A DNA stretch of 64,000 bases from Dysosmobacter sp. (GCA_022778785.1 JALFSO010000009.1:1-64000), one strand, 5' to 3'. Shown: positions 8,279 through 16,615, numbered from the stretch's first letter. Numbers and translations are program-made. Notes: generated from the letters alone by a model not told the origin.

Positions 8279-9391
8279 ATGAGTGATCATCGAAATCGCT
8301 ATCCCCAGCTGGAGATCGATCTCGACCGGTTACAGGAGAATCTGGCAGCGCTGTCTCAGCGCTGCCAGGCTTCTTCTGTGGGCATTGCCGGCGTGGTGAA
8401 GGGCTTCACCGCCCTGCCGGAGATGGTCCGGGTCTTTGACGAGGCCGGTCTCCAGTACATTGCCTCCTCCCGGGTGGAACAGCTCCGCCGCATCCGGGAA
8501 TACGGCGTAAAGACGCCGCTGATGCTGATCCGCATCCCCATGCTCTCCGAGCTGGAGGACGCCGTCTCCCTGGCGGAGCTGAGTCTCCAGAGCGACATCC
8601 AGGTCATCCGTGCTCTCAACGACGAGGCCGGACGGCAGGGCAAGCGCCACAAGGTCATCCTGATGGTGGACCTGGGCGACCTGCGTGAGGGCTTCTGGTC
8701 CCGGGAGGAGTTGATCTCCGCCGCGGTGGAGATCGAGACCCGGCTCCCCCACCTGGAGCTGGCGGGCGTGGGTACCAACCTGGGCTGTTACGGCTCCGTC
8801 AAGGCCACACCAGAGAAGATGCATGAGCTGATCGCCGCCGCCGAGGCGGTGGAGGCCGCCATTGGCCGGAAGCTGGAGTGGATCTCCGGCGGCGCGTCCA
8901 CCTCCATCCACATGGTGCTGGAGGGCACTATGCCGGAGCGCATCAATCTGCTCCGCCTGGGCGAGTGCCTGGTGCTGGGCCACATCGTGGACTGCGACAT
9001 GGACTTCATGCACCGGGACGTATTCACGCTCCGGGCGGAGGTGGTGGAGTGCCGGGACAAGCCCACCTATCCGGTGGGTGAGCTGTCTCAGGACGCCTTC
9101 GGCAACGTTCCCAGCTTCACGGACCGCGGCATCCGCCGCCGGGCGCTGCTGGGTCTCGGCCGGGTGGACTACGGCGATCCCTTTGACCTGGAGCCCCGGA
9201 TGGAGGGTGTGGAGGTGCTGGGTGCCTCCTCCGACCACACCATCCTGGACGTGGAGGACGTGAAGGAACAGATCCACATTGGCGACGTGCTGGAGTTTGA
9301 CCTGTGCTACGCCACTATGGTCTACCTCACCAACACGGAGAGCGTCCATGTGGTCTATCGCAAAAGCGGAAAGCTCCTGGATAGGGATTGA
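8279..9391 (+). CDS. orr: Alanine-racemase-fold PLP enzyme, probable ornithine racemase
   Basis: A 370-residue fold-III PLP enzyme. An N-terminal TIM barrel carries the probable PLP lysine Lys41 (AGVVKGF), the motif VDLGDLREGFW, and GGASTS for phosphate binding; a C-terminal beta domain follows. This layout matches the ornithine racemase branch rather than the biosynthetic Alr branch, which has a VKADAYGHG motif. Ornithine racemase converts L- to D-ornithine for anaerobic ornithine degradation. The partner genes (ord, ortAB, oraSE) are absent here. It lies next to arginine synthesis and after nhaC. Another amino-acid racemase specificity is possible. Confidence 0.72.
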   Translation: MSDHRNRYPQLEIDLDRLQENLAALSQRCQASSVGIAGVVKGFTALPEMVRVFDEAGLQYIASSRVEQLRRIREYGVKTPLMLIRIPMLSELEDAVSLAELSLQSDIQVIRALNDEAGRQGKRHKVILMVDLGDLREGFWSREELISAAVEIETRLPHLELAGVGTNLGCYGSVKATPEKMHELIAAAEAVEAAIGRKLEWISGGASTSIHMVLEGTMPERINLLRLGECLVLGHIVDCDMDFMHRDVFTLRAEVVECRDKPTYPVGELSQDAFGNVPSFTDRGIRRRALLGLGRVDYGDPFDLEPRMEGVEVLGASSDHTILDVEDVKEQIHIGDVLEFDLCYATMVYLTNTESVHVVYRKSGKLLDRD

Positions 9392-9399
9392 TCTCCCGG

Positions 9400-9434
9400 G
9401 CGGGGCGCCGCGTCACGCGGCGCACCGCCTTTTT
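9400..9434 (+). terminator. Terminator after orr
   Basis: GC-rich stem (GGCGCCGCG pairing with CGCGGCGC and flanking GCGG/CCGC) with a TCA loop, followed by TTTTT at 9430-9434. Confidence 0.85.
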
Positions 9435-9539
9435 GTCCGTCCGAAGGCCTCCCGCGCCCTTTCCGCCAGCACGCCGCCGGTAGTTCTTTCCCAGGAGCTG
9501 GTAAAAAGTGTTGTGTGGGATACAAACGATTACAAGCAG

Positions 9540-9568
9540 TTGAAATCGATGCGGAAATAGGGTATGCT
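9540..9568 (+). promoter_or_regulatory. Promoter of the nucleotidyltransferase gene
   Basis: TTGAAA (9540-9545), 17-base spacer, TATGCT (9563-9568). A GTCCGGG/CCCGGAC hairpin (9584-9602) lies in the roughly 100-base leader. The remainder of 9435-9680 shows nothing else. Confidence 0.6.
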
Positions 9569-9680
9569 TATACTAGAGTCACTGTCCGGGCACGTCCCGG
9601 ACGTGGGATGAAAACGGGAATCGCCCCCTTCCGGGAGCTTTTCCGGCAGATACAGCGCAAAGACGCGCATGGAGGTTCAT

Positions 9681-10598
9681 ATGAAAGTTTCTCTGGTAAT
9701 CATGGCGGCGGGACTGGGCTCCCGGTACGGCGGCAGCAAGCAGGTGGACGGCATCGGGCCTCATCATGAGATCCTGATGGAGTATTCCATTTATGATGCC
9801 CTTCGGGCCGGCTTCAATAAGGTGGTGTTCATCATCAAGCCCGAGATGCGGCAGATGATGGAGGAGCTGGTGGGCGGCTATCTGGCGAAGAAGACCGCCG
9901 CGGACGGCTCTCCCGTGGAGGTGGCCTATGTGTATCAGGACTTCTCCTCCGTGCCCTCCTTCTACCACATTCCGGAGGGACGGACCAAGCCCTTCGGCAC
10001 TGTCCACGCCCTGCTGTGCGCGGCTGATACGGTCCATGAGCCCTTCTGCGTCATCAACGCCGACGACTACTACGGCATCGACGCCTACCGGACCATCTAT
10101 CAGGAGCTGGTGCGCCTGCCGGAGGACGGCAAGGCCACCATGGTGGGCTATCTGCTGAAGAACACCGCCAGCCTGTACGGCACCGTCTCCCGGGGCATCT
10201 GCACTGTGGAGAACGACCGCCTGCAGTCCGTCCGGGAGGCGCTGAAGGTCCAGCTCTATCCCGACGGGACGCTGAAGGATCTGGCGGAGGACCGCTCTCT
10301 TCCGGCGAACACGGTGGTGTCCATGAATTTCTGGGGCTTTGCCCCCTCCATCTTCCCCCGGCTGAAGGACTATTTTGAATACTTCCTGCGGAACGAGGCC
10401 GGCGAAAACCTGAAGGCGGAGTGCCTGCTGCCCCTGATGGTAGCATCCGAGCTCCAGGCCGGACGGCTGGAGGTGTCGGTGCTCCACTCTGCGGACCACT
10501 GGTTCGGCATGACTTATCATGAGGACCGCCAGCGGGTGGCCGGGGAGCTGCAGAAGCTCCACGATTCCGGCGCCTATCCCCAGGATCTGACCAAGTGA
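9681..10598 (+). CDS. Sugar-phosphate nucleotidyltransferase family protein
   Basis: A 305-residue protein whose N-terminus, LVIMAAGLGSRYGGSKQVD, is the nucleotide-binding loop of NTP transferases (G-X-G-T/S-R...K). INADDYYG supplies the metal-binding aspartate region. Such enzymes join a sugar phosphate to UTP, dTTP or CTP; the exact sugar cannot be assigned. The ATG at 9681 follows GGAGG by 5 bases. It appears monocistronic, with its own promoter and no polysaccharide genes nearby. The less typical C-terminal half (from about residue 200) means a sugar-binding or regulatory variant is possible. Confidence 0.75.
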   Translation: MKVSLVIMAAGLGSRYGGSKQVDGIGPHHEILMEYSIYDALRAGFNKVVFIIKPEMRQMMEELVGGYLAKKTAADGSPVEVAYVYQDFSSVPSFYHIPEGRTKPFGTVHALLCAADTVHEPFCVINADDYYGIDAYRTIYQELVRLPEDGKATMVGYLLKNTASLYGTVSRGICTVENDRLQSVREALKVQLYPDGTLKDLAEDRSLPANTVVSMNFWGFAPSIFPRLKDYFEYFLRNEAGENLKAECLLPLMVASELQAGRLEVSVLHSADHWFGMTYHEDRQRVAGELQKLHDSGAYPQDLTK

Positions 10599-10741
10599 GT
10601 GTCTGGAAGAAAAAGGAGAAATTACAAAAACTGATATCATTTGATACCAAATTTTTATCGTTTTGTTTCGACTTTTTATCCCGTTTCTGCGTCTAATAAA
10701 TATCAGAGAGAATCGGTCATGTGCATGAAAAGGAGCGGGAC

Positions 10742-11614
10742 ATGGGTAAGAGAGAACTGCGGCGTCCACGGCGCAGCATACGGTTTCTGGCAGGCGCACT
10801 GCTGATGGTCTGTCTGCTGCTGACCCCTACGGTATCGGCGGGGGCTTCAGGAGAACGCGAAGCAGAACCCCAGGCAGCGCCGGTCTCGGTGTCCGCGGAG
10901 ATACCGGCCTTCCCCACTCAGAAGTCCGCGCCGGAGGCGGCGGAGCTTCCGCCGGAGGCCCTCCCGCAGGTACGGGCGGCGGAACCGGAGCAGCCGGAGG
11001 AGCCGTCCTCGGCATCGGAGCCGGACATTCCGGATGCGCCGGTGGAGGACTCCTATTTTGAGGACGCGGTGTTCCTGGGAGACTCCCGGACCGAGGGCTT
11101 CCACCTCTACTCCGGACTGGAGACCGGGCAGTACCTGTTTGCCACCGGCGCCACGGTGGAGAGCGTCTTCTCCAAGGCCACCCAGGAGACGGAGCAGGGC
11201 AAGGTCTCCATGCTGGACGCCCTAGACGGGCTGGAATTCTCCAAACTCTACATCATGCTGGGCGTCAATGAGCTGGGCTGGCCCAAGACGGAACAGTTCC
11301 ACGACCAGTACGCCAAGCTCATCGACCGGGTGCGGGAGAGCCATCCCGACGCCCGCATCGCCCTTCAGTCCATTCTGCCCATCAGCGCCAAACAGGAGGC
11401 CAAGGGCAGCTACGTCAACAACGGACGCATCGCCGAGTTCAACGCCATCATCGTCCAACTGGCGGAGGAGAAGGACTGTACCTATCTGGATGTGGCGTCC
11501 GCCGTCACCGGCGAGGACGGCTGCCTCCGGGCGGAAGAGACCACCGACGGCATTCATCTGAACACGAAGGGCTGTGTCCGGTGGCTGGAATATTTGAAGG
11601 AACACCCCATCTGA
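10742..11614 (+). CDS. Secreted SGNH/GDSL-type hydrolase
   Basis: The 290-residue protein has a signal or anchor segment at residues 13-33, then a Pro/Glu/Ala-rich linker (about 36-100). The SGNH domain follows: FLGDSR with nucleophile Ser115, ATGAT, GVNELG and DGIHLN carry the four conserved blocks. Such enzymes deacylate or deacetylate lipids, peptidoglycan or polysaccharide; the substrate here is not visible. The ATG at 10742 has AAAAGGAG upstream. The location is extracellular or membrane-attached. It stands alone, between the nucleotidyltransferase and a strong terminator. Confidence 0.82.
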   Translation: MGKRELRRPRRSIRFLAGALLMVCLLLTPTVSAGASGEREAEPQAAPVSVSAEIPAFPTQKSAPEAAELPPEALPQVRAAEPEQPEEPSSASEPDIPDAPVEDSYFEDAVFLGDSRTEGFHLYSGLETGQYLFATGATVESVFSKATQETEQGKVSMLDALDGLEFSKLYIMLGVNELGWPKTEQFHDQYAKLIDRVRESHPDARIALQSILPISAKQEAKGSYVNNGRIAEFNAIIVQLAEEKDCTYLDVASAVTGEDGCLRAEETTDGIHLNTKGCVRWLEYLKEHPI

Positions 11615-11619
11615 ATGAC

Positions 11620-11656
11620 AAACGGGAGACGGGCATAGCCCGCCTCCCGTTTTGTT
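11620..11656 (+). terminator. Terminator after SGNH hydrolase
   Basis: Stem AACGGGAGACGGGC / GCCCGCCTCCCGTT (one mismatch) with an ATA loop, then TTTTGTTT. Confidence 0.88.
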
Positions 11657-11784
11657 TCGCGACGGATCCTCTCTTTCTTCCAACTGTCTCCGGTTCCCAT
11701 TCCGGTGTCTGGCGGCGGATCTGCCAGGATCTGTGAACAAAACCAAAACTTTGTAATTATTTGTTACTTTTTCCGTCATCTGCC

Positions 11785-11813
11785 TTTACAAGCGGGAAAA
11801 ATCCACGTATAAT
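11785..11813 (+). promoter_or_regulatory. Promoter of oppA-like gene
   Basis: TTTACA (11785-11790), 17-base spacer, TATAAT (11808-11813). The bases just before the -10, ATCCAC-G-TAT, recur before the -10 box at 13867. Confidence 0.72.
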
Positions 11814-11822
11814 AATGTCTGC

Positions 11823-11865
11823 TGAATCAACCGCATCGTGGTTTGTTCCCTCGGCAACGCCGTGC
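11823..11865 (+). ncRNA. Leader RNA element, copy 1 (two-hairpin motif)
   Basis: Begins TGAA 9 bases after the -10 box. Hairpin 1 is AACCGC-ATC-GTGGTT; hairpin 2 is CGGC-AAC-GCCG. A near copy lies at the same position behind the promoter at 13845-13872. Loops differ while stems are kept, with one G-U for G-C change, which suggests a functional RNA. Confidence 0.5.
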
Positions 11866-11899
11866 AATTTCATCAACAATGGCCATTGCTGATGAAATT
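11866..11899. repeat. 34-bp near-perfect palindrome in oppA-like leader
   Basis: AATTTCATCA and TGATGAAATT flank the central palindrome CAATGGCCATTG; only one position pair (A/C) is broken. It may be an operator or an RNA stem. The remaining leader to 12050 contains a GC-rich hairpin (about 11972-12011) followed by CTTTTATC, resembling an attenuator. Confidence 0.6.
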
Positions 11900-12050
11900 C
11901 AGACATTGTTACAATGCGTATTTTCTCAGAAGTGTCAGAGCACTTCCGCAAAATGCATTATCATGAATCCACCGCCTCCGGCAGGCGCGGCAGCGCGTCC
12001 GGCCCCGGCGGCTTTTATCTGGATTTCCCCTGAGAGGAGACGATTCCCAA

Positions 12051-13739
12051 ATGAATATCTGGAAACGTGCCGCGGCAGGACTCCTGTCAGCGGTACTCTG
12101 TTTCGGCCTGCTGTCCGGCTGCGGTCTGGAGGCGGATGAAACCACCATGGATCTGTCCGTCTGTCTGGGACAGGCACCTGCCACCCTGGACCCCATCTAC
12201 GCCGCCAAGTCCCAGGATATGACGGTCATCAGCCATCTGTATGAGAATCTGATGAAGATCGCCGCGGATAATTCCGGCGGCACCATCGTCACCAACGGTC
12301 TGGCCAAGAGCTACAGCGTGGAGGAGAACAAGGATGGCACCGTGACCTACAGCTTCCGTCTGCGCAGCGCCAAGTGGTCCGACGGCACGGCGGTGACCGC
12401 CCAGGATTTCGTCTATGCCTGGCGCCGTCTGGCCAATCCCGTCTGCAAATCCCCCAACGCCCCCCTGATGTCCATTGTCAAAGGATACGACGAGGTCCAG
12501 TCCACCGGCGACACTACCTATCTCGCCGTGGAGGCCAAAAACAACGAAACCTTTGTGGTGACCCTCAACAGCGCCTGCGACTGGTTCCTCACCGACGTCT
12601 GCACCGCTCCCGCCGCGGTGCCACTGCGGGAGGACGTGGTCCAGCGGCTGAAGGCCAACGCCATCGCGGCCAATGAACTGGCGGAGGCCGATGGCGGCAC
12701 CGGTACGGCCACCTGGTACTCCGACTACACCAAGCTGGTGACCAACGGCGTCTACGCCGTTCAGAGCTACAACAACGACTCCCTGTCCCTGCGGAAGAGC
12801 AGTACGTATACCGGCAGCATCGGCGGGCCGGATACCATTACCTTCCGTTACGCCGGCACCCCCGAGGATGCCTGGGCCATGTACGAGGCGGAGACGGTGG
12901 ACTTTGTCTCCCCGCTGCCGGAGACCCGGCTGGCGGAGCTGGCCCAGGAGGAGACCTGGAGTCCCAGGTCGGAGCTGAACACCTGCGCCCTGCTGTTCAA
13001 CACCGCGTCCGACGCCTTCAATGACCCGGCTGTCCGGAACGCCTTCTCCCTGGTTCTGGACCGGATCGCCGTCAGCGCCGCCGCAGGCGTGGAGAACACT
13101 CCCGCCACCGGTCTGGTGCCCTACGGTGTGCCGGATACGGAGGATGCGGACTTCCGCACCGTGGGCGGTGAACTCATCAGTTGTGATTCGGAGGAATACG
13201 ACGCCAACTGCGTCCAGGCCGCGGGGCTGATGGAGACGGCGGGCTATGGCAGCGGCTCCCATTTCCCGGGAGTCACGCTGCTCTACGTGGCAGAGGAGGG
13301 CCGTCAGGCGGCGGTCTCCGCCATGGTGCAGATGTGGCGCGATGTACTGGGCGTCACCGTCATCCCCCAGATCGTCACCAGTGCGGAACTGAACAGTGCG
13401 CTGGCGTCCGGGGAGTACACGCTGGCGGTACAGGACATCCCGGGCTACGTCAATGACGCCGAGAGCTTCCTGACACCCTGGGAATCCCAGAGCAAGCGGA
13501 ATGTGCTGGGCTATTACAACAGTGCCTTCGACACCCTGCTGACCATCATCGGCAGGGCCACCGATGAGAGCGCCCGCCGGGGCTGTCTCCACGACGCGGA
13601 AGTCCTGCTGATGGAGGACTGCCCGCTGACACCCCTGTTCTTCACCGGGATGGACTATACGCTCCGGGATGGCTACACCGGCGTTTGCCGGGATGCCCGC
13701 GGCTTTTTCAGCTTCGCCACCGTGGCGAAGCTCCAGTGA
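12051..13739 (+). CDS. Oligopeptide-type ABC transporter substrate-binding lipoprotein
   Basis: A 562-residue family-5 solute-binding protein (OppA/DppA type). The N-terminal signal ends in the lipobox LLSGC, so it is lipid-anchored outside the membrane. Next come the typical segments APATLDPIYAA and ENLMKIA, a WSDGTAVTAQDFVYAWRRL stretch, and a C-terminal lobe. No permease or ATPase genes adjoin it. It may share the transporter at 20-24.5 kb or one elsewhere. Expression is likely controlled by the structured 230-base leader. A GAGAGGAG ribosome site precedes the ATG. Confidence 0.88.
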   Translation: MNIWKRAAAGLLSAVLCFGLLSGCGLEADETTMDLSVCLGQAPATLDPIYAAKSQDMTVISHLYENLMKIAADNSGGTIVTNGLAKSYSVEENKDGTVTYSFRLRSAKWSDGTAVTAQDFVYAWRRLANPVCKSPNAPLMSIVKGYDEVQSTGDTTYLAVEAKNNETFVVTLNSACDWFLTDVCTAPAAVPLREDVVQRLKANAIAANELAEADGGTGTATWYSDYTKLVTNGVYAVQSYNNDSLSLRKSSTYTGSIGGPDTITFRYAGTPEDAWAMYEAETVDFVSPLPETRLAELAQEETWSPRSELNTCALLFNTASDAFNDPAVRNAFSLVLDRIAVSAAAGVENTPATGLVPYGVPDTEDADFRTVGGELISCDSEEYDANCVQAAGLMETAGYGSGSHFPGVTLLYVAEEGRQAAVSAMVQMWRDVLGVTVIPQIVTSAELNSALASGEYTLAVQDIPGYVNDAESFLTPWESQSKRNVLGYYNSAFDTLLTIIGRATDESARRGCLHDAEVLLMEDCPLTPLFFTGMDYTLRDGYTGVCRDARGFFSFATVAKLQ

Positions 13740-13745
13740 CCCCAA

Positions 13746-13777
13746 CAGGCGGAGGCTGACGGCCTCCGCCTGCTTTC
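13746..13777 (+). terminator. Terminator after oppA-like gene
   Basis: CAGGCGGAGGC / GCCTCCGCCTG (13746-13756 with 13762-13772), then CTTTC. Confidence 0.72.
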
Positions 13778-13810
13778 ATTCCCGAAGCGCCGTCCGAAAC
13801 GATCTTTTTA

Positions 13811-13829
13811 AGAATTTGTCACCAATTCT
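13811..13829. promoter_or_regulatory. Inverted repeat upstream of dctP-like promoter
   Basis: AGAATT-TGTCACC-AATTCT, a perfect 6-7-6 repeat ending 16 bases before the -35 box; a possible activator or repressor site. Confidence 0.4.
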
Positions 13830-13844
13830 TCATACTTTATTCTC

Positions 13845-13872
13845 TTGTCAGCAGATCCACATATGCTATAAT
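13845..13872 (+). promoter_or_regulatory. Promoter of dctP-like gene
   Basis: TTGTCA (13845-13850), 16-base spacer, TATAAT (13867-13872). The sequence around the -10 box resembles that at 11785-11813. Confidence 0.7.
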
Positions 13873-13880
13873 ACCCTCAG

Positions 13881-13966
13881 TGAACAAACCGCAGAGCGGT
13901 TTATTCGTGCGGCAGTAGCCGCGCAGTCGCCTTTCCACAATCATTCCTCCGGCGGACATGCCGGAG
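13881..13966 (+). ncRNA. Leader RNA element, copy 2 (three hairpins)
   Basis: Hairpin 1: AAACCGC-AGA-GCGGTTT (13886-13902). Hairpin 2: GTGCGGC-AGTA-GCCGCGC (13907-13924). Hairpin 3: CTCCGGC-GGACAT-GCCGGAG (13947-13966), just before the AGGAG site. The first two match copy 1 at 11823-11865 in order and placement. Confidence 0.55.
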
Positions 13967-13990
13967 TTCTCCATAGGAGTATACCGGCCC

Positions 13991-15025
13991 ATGAGAACCT
14001 TTCTTTCTCTTTTGCTGGCCCTGGTCCTGCCGCTGACGCTCCTGTCCGGCTGCGGGAATCACGGCGACAGCGGCAGCGATCCCGAGATCATTGAATTTGA
14101 GGCCCAGACCTGGACCCTGTCCTTCTCCGGCGCGGAGCGGTCCGGCGAGGGATTGGCGGCCCGGTATTTTGCCGACGCCATCTACGAGGCCACCAACGGT
14201 GCCGTCACCGTGACCCTCCATCCCTTTGACGGCCTCACCGACGGCGACCCGCAGGCGGGCTTCCGGGGCGTGGCGGACGGCTCCATCTCCCTGGGGCTGT
14301 ACAGCAGCCTCACCTGCGAACAGCAGGACTCCCGGCTGGGGGCGGTGTCCCTGCCCTTCCTGTTCTCCTCCTCAGGGGACGCCGCGGCCCGTCTGGACGG
14401 CGACGCCGGCGACGCTCTGGGAGAGGTTCTGGCAGAGTACGGTCTCCACAGTCTGGGCATCGGAGAGAGCGGTTTCCGCTGTCCCACCAACAGCCTGTCC
14501 CCCATTACCAGCCCGGCGGATCTCCGGGGGCGGAAGCTCCGGGTGACAGACTCCCCCCTGATCCAGGAGGCCTACCGCCTGTGGGGCGCCGACTGCATCA
14601 CCGCCAACTGGCCGCTGGTGTTTACCGCCCTCCGCACCGGTACATACGACGGTCAGGAGGAGTTTCTGGTCACCGCCGACGCCGCCTCCGTCCAGAGCGT
14701 GCAGAAGTATCTGACCCGGTGGACCGGCATCTACGGCTGTCTGTACTTCTTCATGAACGAGGAGCTCTACAGCTCCCTGTCCCCGGCGCTCCAGTCCATC
14801 GTGGACCGGTGCGGCCGGGATGCAGTGGCGTACCAGCGCCAGCAGCATCTCCAGGAGGAAGCAGACATCCTCAGCCAGTGGGCCAAGGCCAAGGTTACTG
14901 TCACGGAGCTCACCGCCGAGGAGACCGCCGCCTTCCGCCAGGCGGCCCAGCCCTGCTACGACCGGTTCGCCCGGGATTATCCGGAGCTGTCGGCCCGGCT
15001 GGTGCCGGAGACGGAGGCGCCATGA
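13991..15025 (+). CDS. TRAP-type (DctP family) solute-binding lipoprotein
   Basis: A 344-residue DctP-family binding protein: lipobox LLSGC after a 17-residue signal, then the conserved region around LGLYSSL, SLPFLF and ADLRGRKLRVTDSPL. By family, such proteins bind carboxylates for TRAP transporters. No dctQ or dctM membrane genes are adjacent. The lipid anchor is usual for Gram-positive binding proteins. The ATG at 13991 has AGGAG 11 bases upstream; an earlier in-frame ATG at 13958 lies inside hairpin 3 and is less likely. Its promoter and leader resemble those of the oppA-like gene. Confidence 0.8.
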   Translation: MRTFLSLLLALVLPLTLLSGCGNHGDSGSDPEIIEFEAQTWTLSFSGAERSGEGLAARYFADAIYEATNGAVTVTLHPFDGLTDGDPQAGFRGVADGSISLGLYSSLTCEQQDSRLGAVSLPFLFSSSGDAAARLDGDAGDALGEVLAEYGLHSLGIGESGFRCPTNSLSPITSPADLRGRKLRVTDSPLIQEAYRLWGADCITANWPLVFTALRTGTYDGQEEFLVTADAASVQSVQKYLTRWTGIYGCLYFFMNEELYSSLSPALQSIVDRCGRDAVAYQRQQHLQEEADILSQWAKAKVTVTELTAEETAAFRQAAQPCYDRFARDYPELSARLVPETEAP

Positions 15026-15043
15026 CCCCTGTGATACGCAAAC

Positions 15044-15070
15044 GCCCCGCGGCTTTTTGGCCGCGGGGGC
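15044..15070. terminator. Hairpin between dctP-like gene and trxA
   Basis: GCCCCGCGGC-TTTTT-GGCCGCGGGG stem, between convergent genes; may serve both strands although the T-runs are poor. Confidence 0.6.
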
Positions 15071-15101
15071 ATTTCTGCTGTCTGTGTGATCCTTTGATTT
15101 T

Positions 15102-15419
15102 TTACAGGTTCTCGTCCAGGACCTGGGTGTAAGCGCCGGCAGGCATGACGCCTACCTTCCGGTCAAACTCCAGACCGTTCTTCAGGAACACCACCGTGGG
15201 GATGCTCATGACGCCGAAGCGCCGGGCCAGATCCGGCTCCTCGTCCACATTGATCTTGCCGATAACGGCCTTTCCCTCGTACTGGGCCGCCAAGGACTCG
15301 ATGGTGGGGCCCAGCATGCGGCAGGGACCGCACCAGTCCGCCCAAAAATCGATCATCGCCAGGGGAGCCGCCTCCACAGCGGCGTCAAAGCCAGAGGTCT
15401 TGAAATGCTGTACTGCCAT
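15102..15419 (-). CDS. trxA: Thioredoxin
   Basis: A 105-residue thioredoxin with the canonical active site Trp29-Cys30-Gly31-Pro32-Cys33 (FWADWCGPCRML) and the cis-proline region MSIPTVVFL. It reduces protein disulphides in the cytoplasm. The ATG at 15419 is preceded by AAAGGAG; the frame is open further upstream but that part overlaps trxB and has no thioredoxin features. It is the last gene of arsR-trxB-trxA, 59 bases after trxB, and presumably receives electrons from that reductase. Confidence 0.96.
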   Translation of the reverse strand: MAVQHFKTSGFDAAVEAAPLAMIDFWADWCGPCRMLGPTIESLAAQYEGKAVIGKINVDEEPDLARRFGVMSIPTVVFLKNGLEFDRKVGVMPAGAYTQVLDENL

Positions 15420-15478
15420 GATTCTTACTCCTTTATAATCAATATGATATGTGATTATGCGTTCATGGTCTGTCCGGT

Positions 15479-16291
15479 TTACTTTCGGTGGCTGTCCACC
15501 CATTTGGCGGCGCTCTGTCCGGCGATGAGGCCCTCCCCCGCCGCTTTGGACACCTGGAGGGGACCGCCGGTGCAGTCTCCCGCCGCGAAGACGCCCGGCA
15601 GGTTGGTGGCCATCTGCCGGTCCACGGTGACGAAGCCATTCTCCGCTGCCAGCCCCGGAAACAAGTCCGTGGGGGCCATGACGGGCCGCAGGATGAACAC
15701 GCCGTCCACCGCCAGCGCCGTGCCGTCGCAGTTTACCTGCTCCACGGCGCTGCCGCCGGTGATCTCGCAGGAGCGGGGATTGTGGAAGTAGGTCACCTGA
15801 CAACCGATCTCCGTCAGGAATTCCGCCTCCCGGCGGGCGGTGTCGGACCAGCCCAGCACCGCCACCCGTCGTCCCCGGTAGAGCATCCCGTCACAGGTGG
15901 CGCAGTAGCTGACGCCCCGGCCCAGAAAGGCCTCCTCGCCGGGGAACTTCCGGCTCCGCACCACACCGGCGGCCAGGATCAGCGCCCCTGCCTCCTGCAC
16001 GTCGCTGCCCACGCTGACATACCAGCGCTCTCCAGCCATGGCGGTGTTCAGCACCCTTCCGGTGAGAAATGATGCCCCGGATGCCTCCGCGTGGGTCTGG
16101 AAGGTCTTCAGCAGCTCCGGCCCGCTGATATCCGGCAGGCCCAGATAGTTGTCCACCTTCTTCGCCTTCCACAGGGGATTCTCCTCCAGCGGATTGGACA
16201 CCACCAACACCGTCTTTCCCCGGGCCCGGACGTTCACCGCCGCGCTGAGTCCGGCGGGGCCACCGCCGATGATCAGTACATCAAAGGACAT
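15479..16291 (-). CDS. trxB: Thioredoxin-reductase-like flavoprotein lacking NADPH motifs
   Basis: A 270-residue flavoprotein, shorter than the roughly 310 residues of usual TrxB. The FAD motif IIGGGPAGLSAAV is intact, as are the redox pair Cys130-Ala-Thr-Cys133 and the C-terminal GVFAAGDC. The second nucleotide-binding site is altered. The expected GGGNSA-type motif reads LGWSDTA (about 146-152), and the expected HRR basic motif reads YFHNPR (about 168-173). Loss of both is the hallmark of ferredoxin-dependent or donor-atypical reductases described in Clostridia. Its start overlaps the arsR-type gene by 11 bases; trxA follows. Confidence 0.85.
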   Translation of the reverse strand: MSFDVLIIGGGPAGLSAAVNVRARGKTVLVVSNPLEENPLWKAKKVDNYLGLPDISGPELLKTFQTHAEASGASFLTGRVLNTAMAGERWYVSVGSDVQEAGALILAAGVVRSRKFPGEEAFLGRGVSYCATCDGMLYRGRRVAVLGWSDTARREAEFLTEIGCQVTYFHNPRSCEITGGSAVEQVNCDGTALAVDGVFILRPVMAPTDLFPGLAAENGFVTVDRQMATNLPGVFAAGDCTGGPLQVSKAAGEGLIAGQSAAKWVDSHRK

Positions 16292-16580
16292 AAGCCCCTC
16301 CCTCCTCTCCGAACAGTGCGGCCAGCAGATCCGCTGCCTCCCGGGAGGACACCCGGTAGAACACCTCGTTGCCCTGCCGGTCCGCCGTCACCACGCCCGC
16401 CGCCCGCAGCTTCTGAAGATGCTGGGAAATGCAGGACTGGGACATGCCCGTTCCGCGCTCCATGCAGCCCACGTTGTGACATCCCTCCCGCAGCAGGCTG
16501 TGGACGATCCGCAGCCGGACCGGATTGGCCAGCGCCTTCAGCAGCGCCGCCTGCTCGTCATAGTTTATCCACTTTTCCAT
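16281..16580 (-). CDS. ArsR-family winged-helix regulator
   Basis: A 99-residue ArsR/SmtB-fold repressor: LLKALANPVRLRIVHSL, then the recognition helix SQSCISQHLQKL and the wing GNEVFYRV. Three cysteines (Cys34, Cys39, Cys50) with His35 lie at or near the DNA-binding helices, so metal or thiol-redox sensing is plausible. It is the first gene of the trxB-trxA operon. An inverted repeat covering its own -10 box is the likely operator. Autorepression relieved by oxidative or metal stress is the simplest model; the ligand is unknown. Confidence 0.86.
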   Translation of the reverse strand: MEKWINYDEQAALLKALANPVRLRIVHSLLREGCHNVGCMERGTGMSQSCISQHLQKLRAAGVVTADRQGNEVFYRVSSREAADLLAALFGEEGGAYVL

Positions 16581-16615
16581 CCACTCACCGCTTTCCTTTC
16601 CCTTTCCTATTTATT

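Noticed and set aside
13667..14100. Open frame spanning the dctP-like promoter region
   Set aside because: It overlaps a clear promoter, three hairpins and the real gene start in another frame, and shows no domain.
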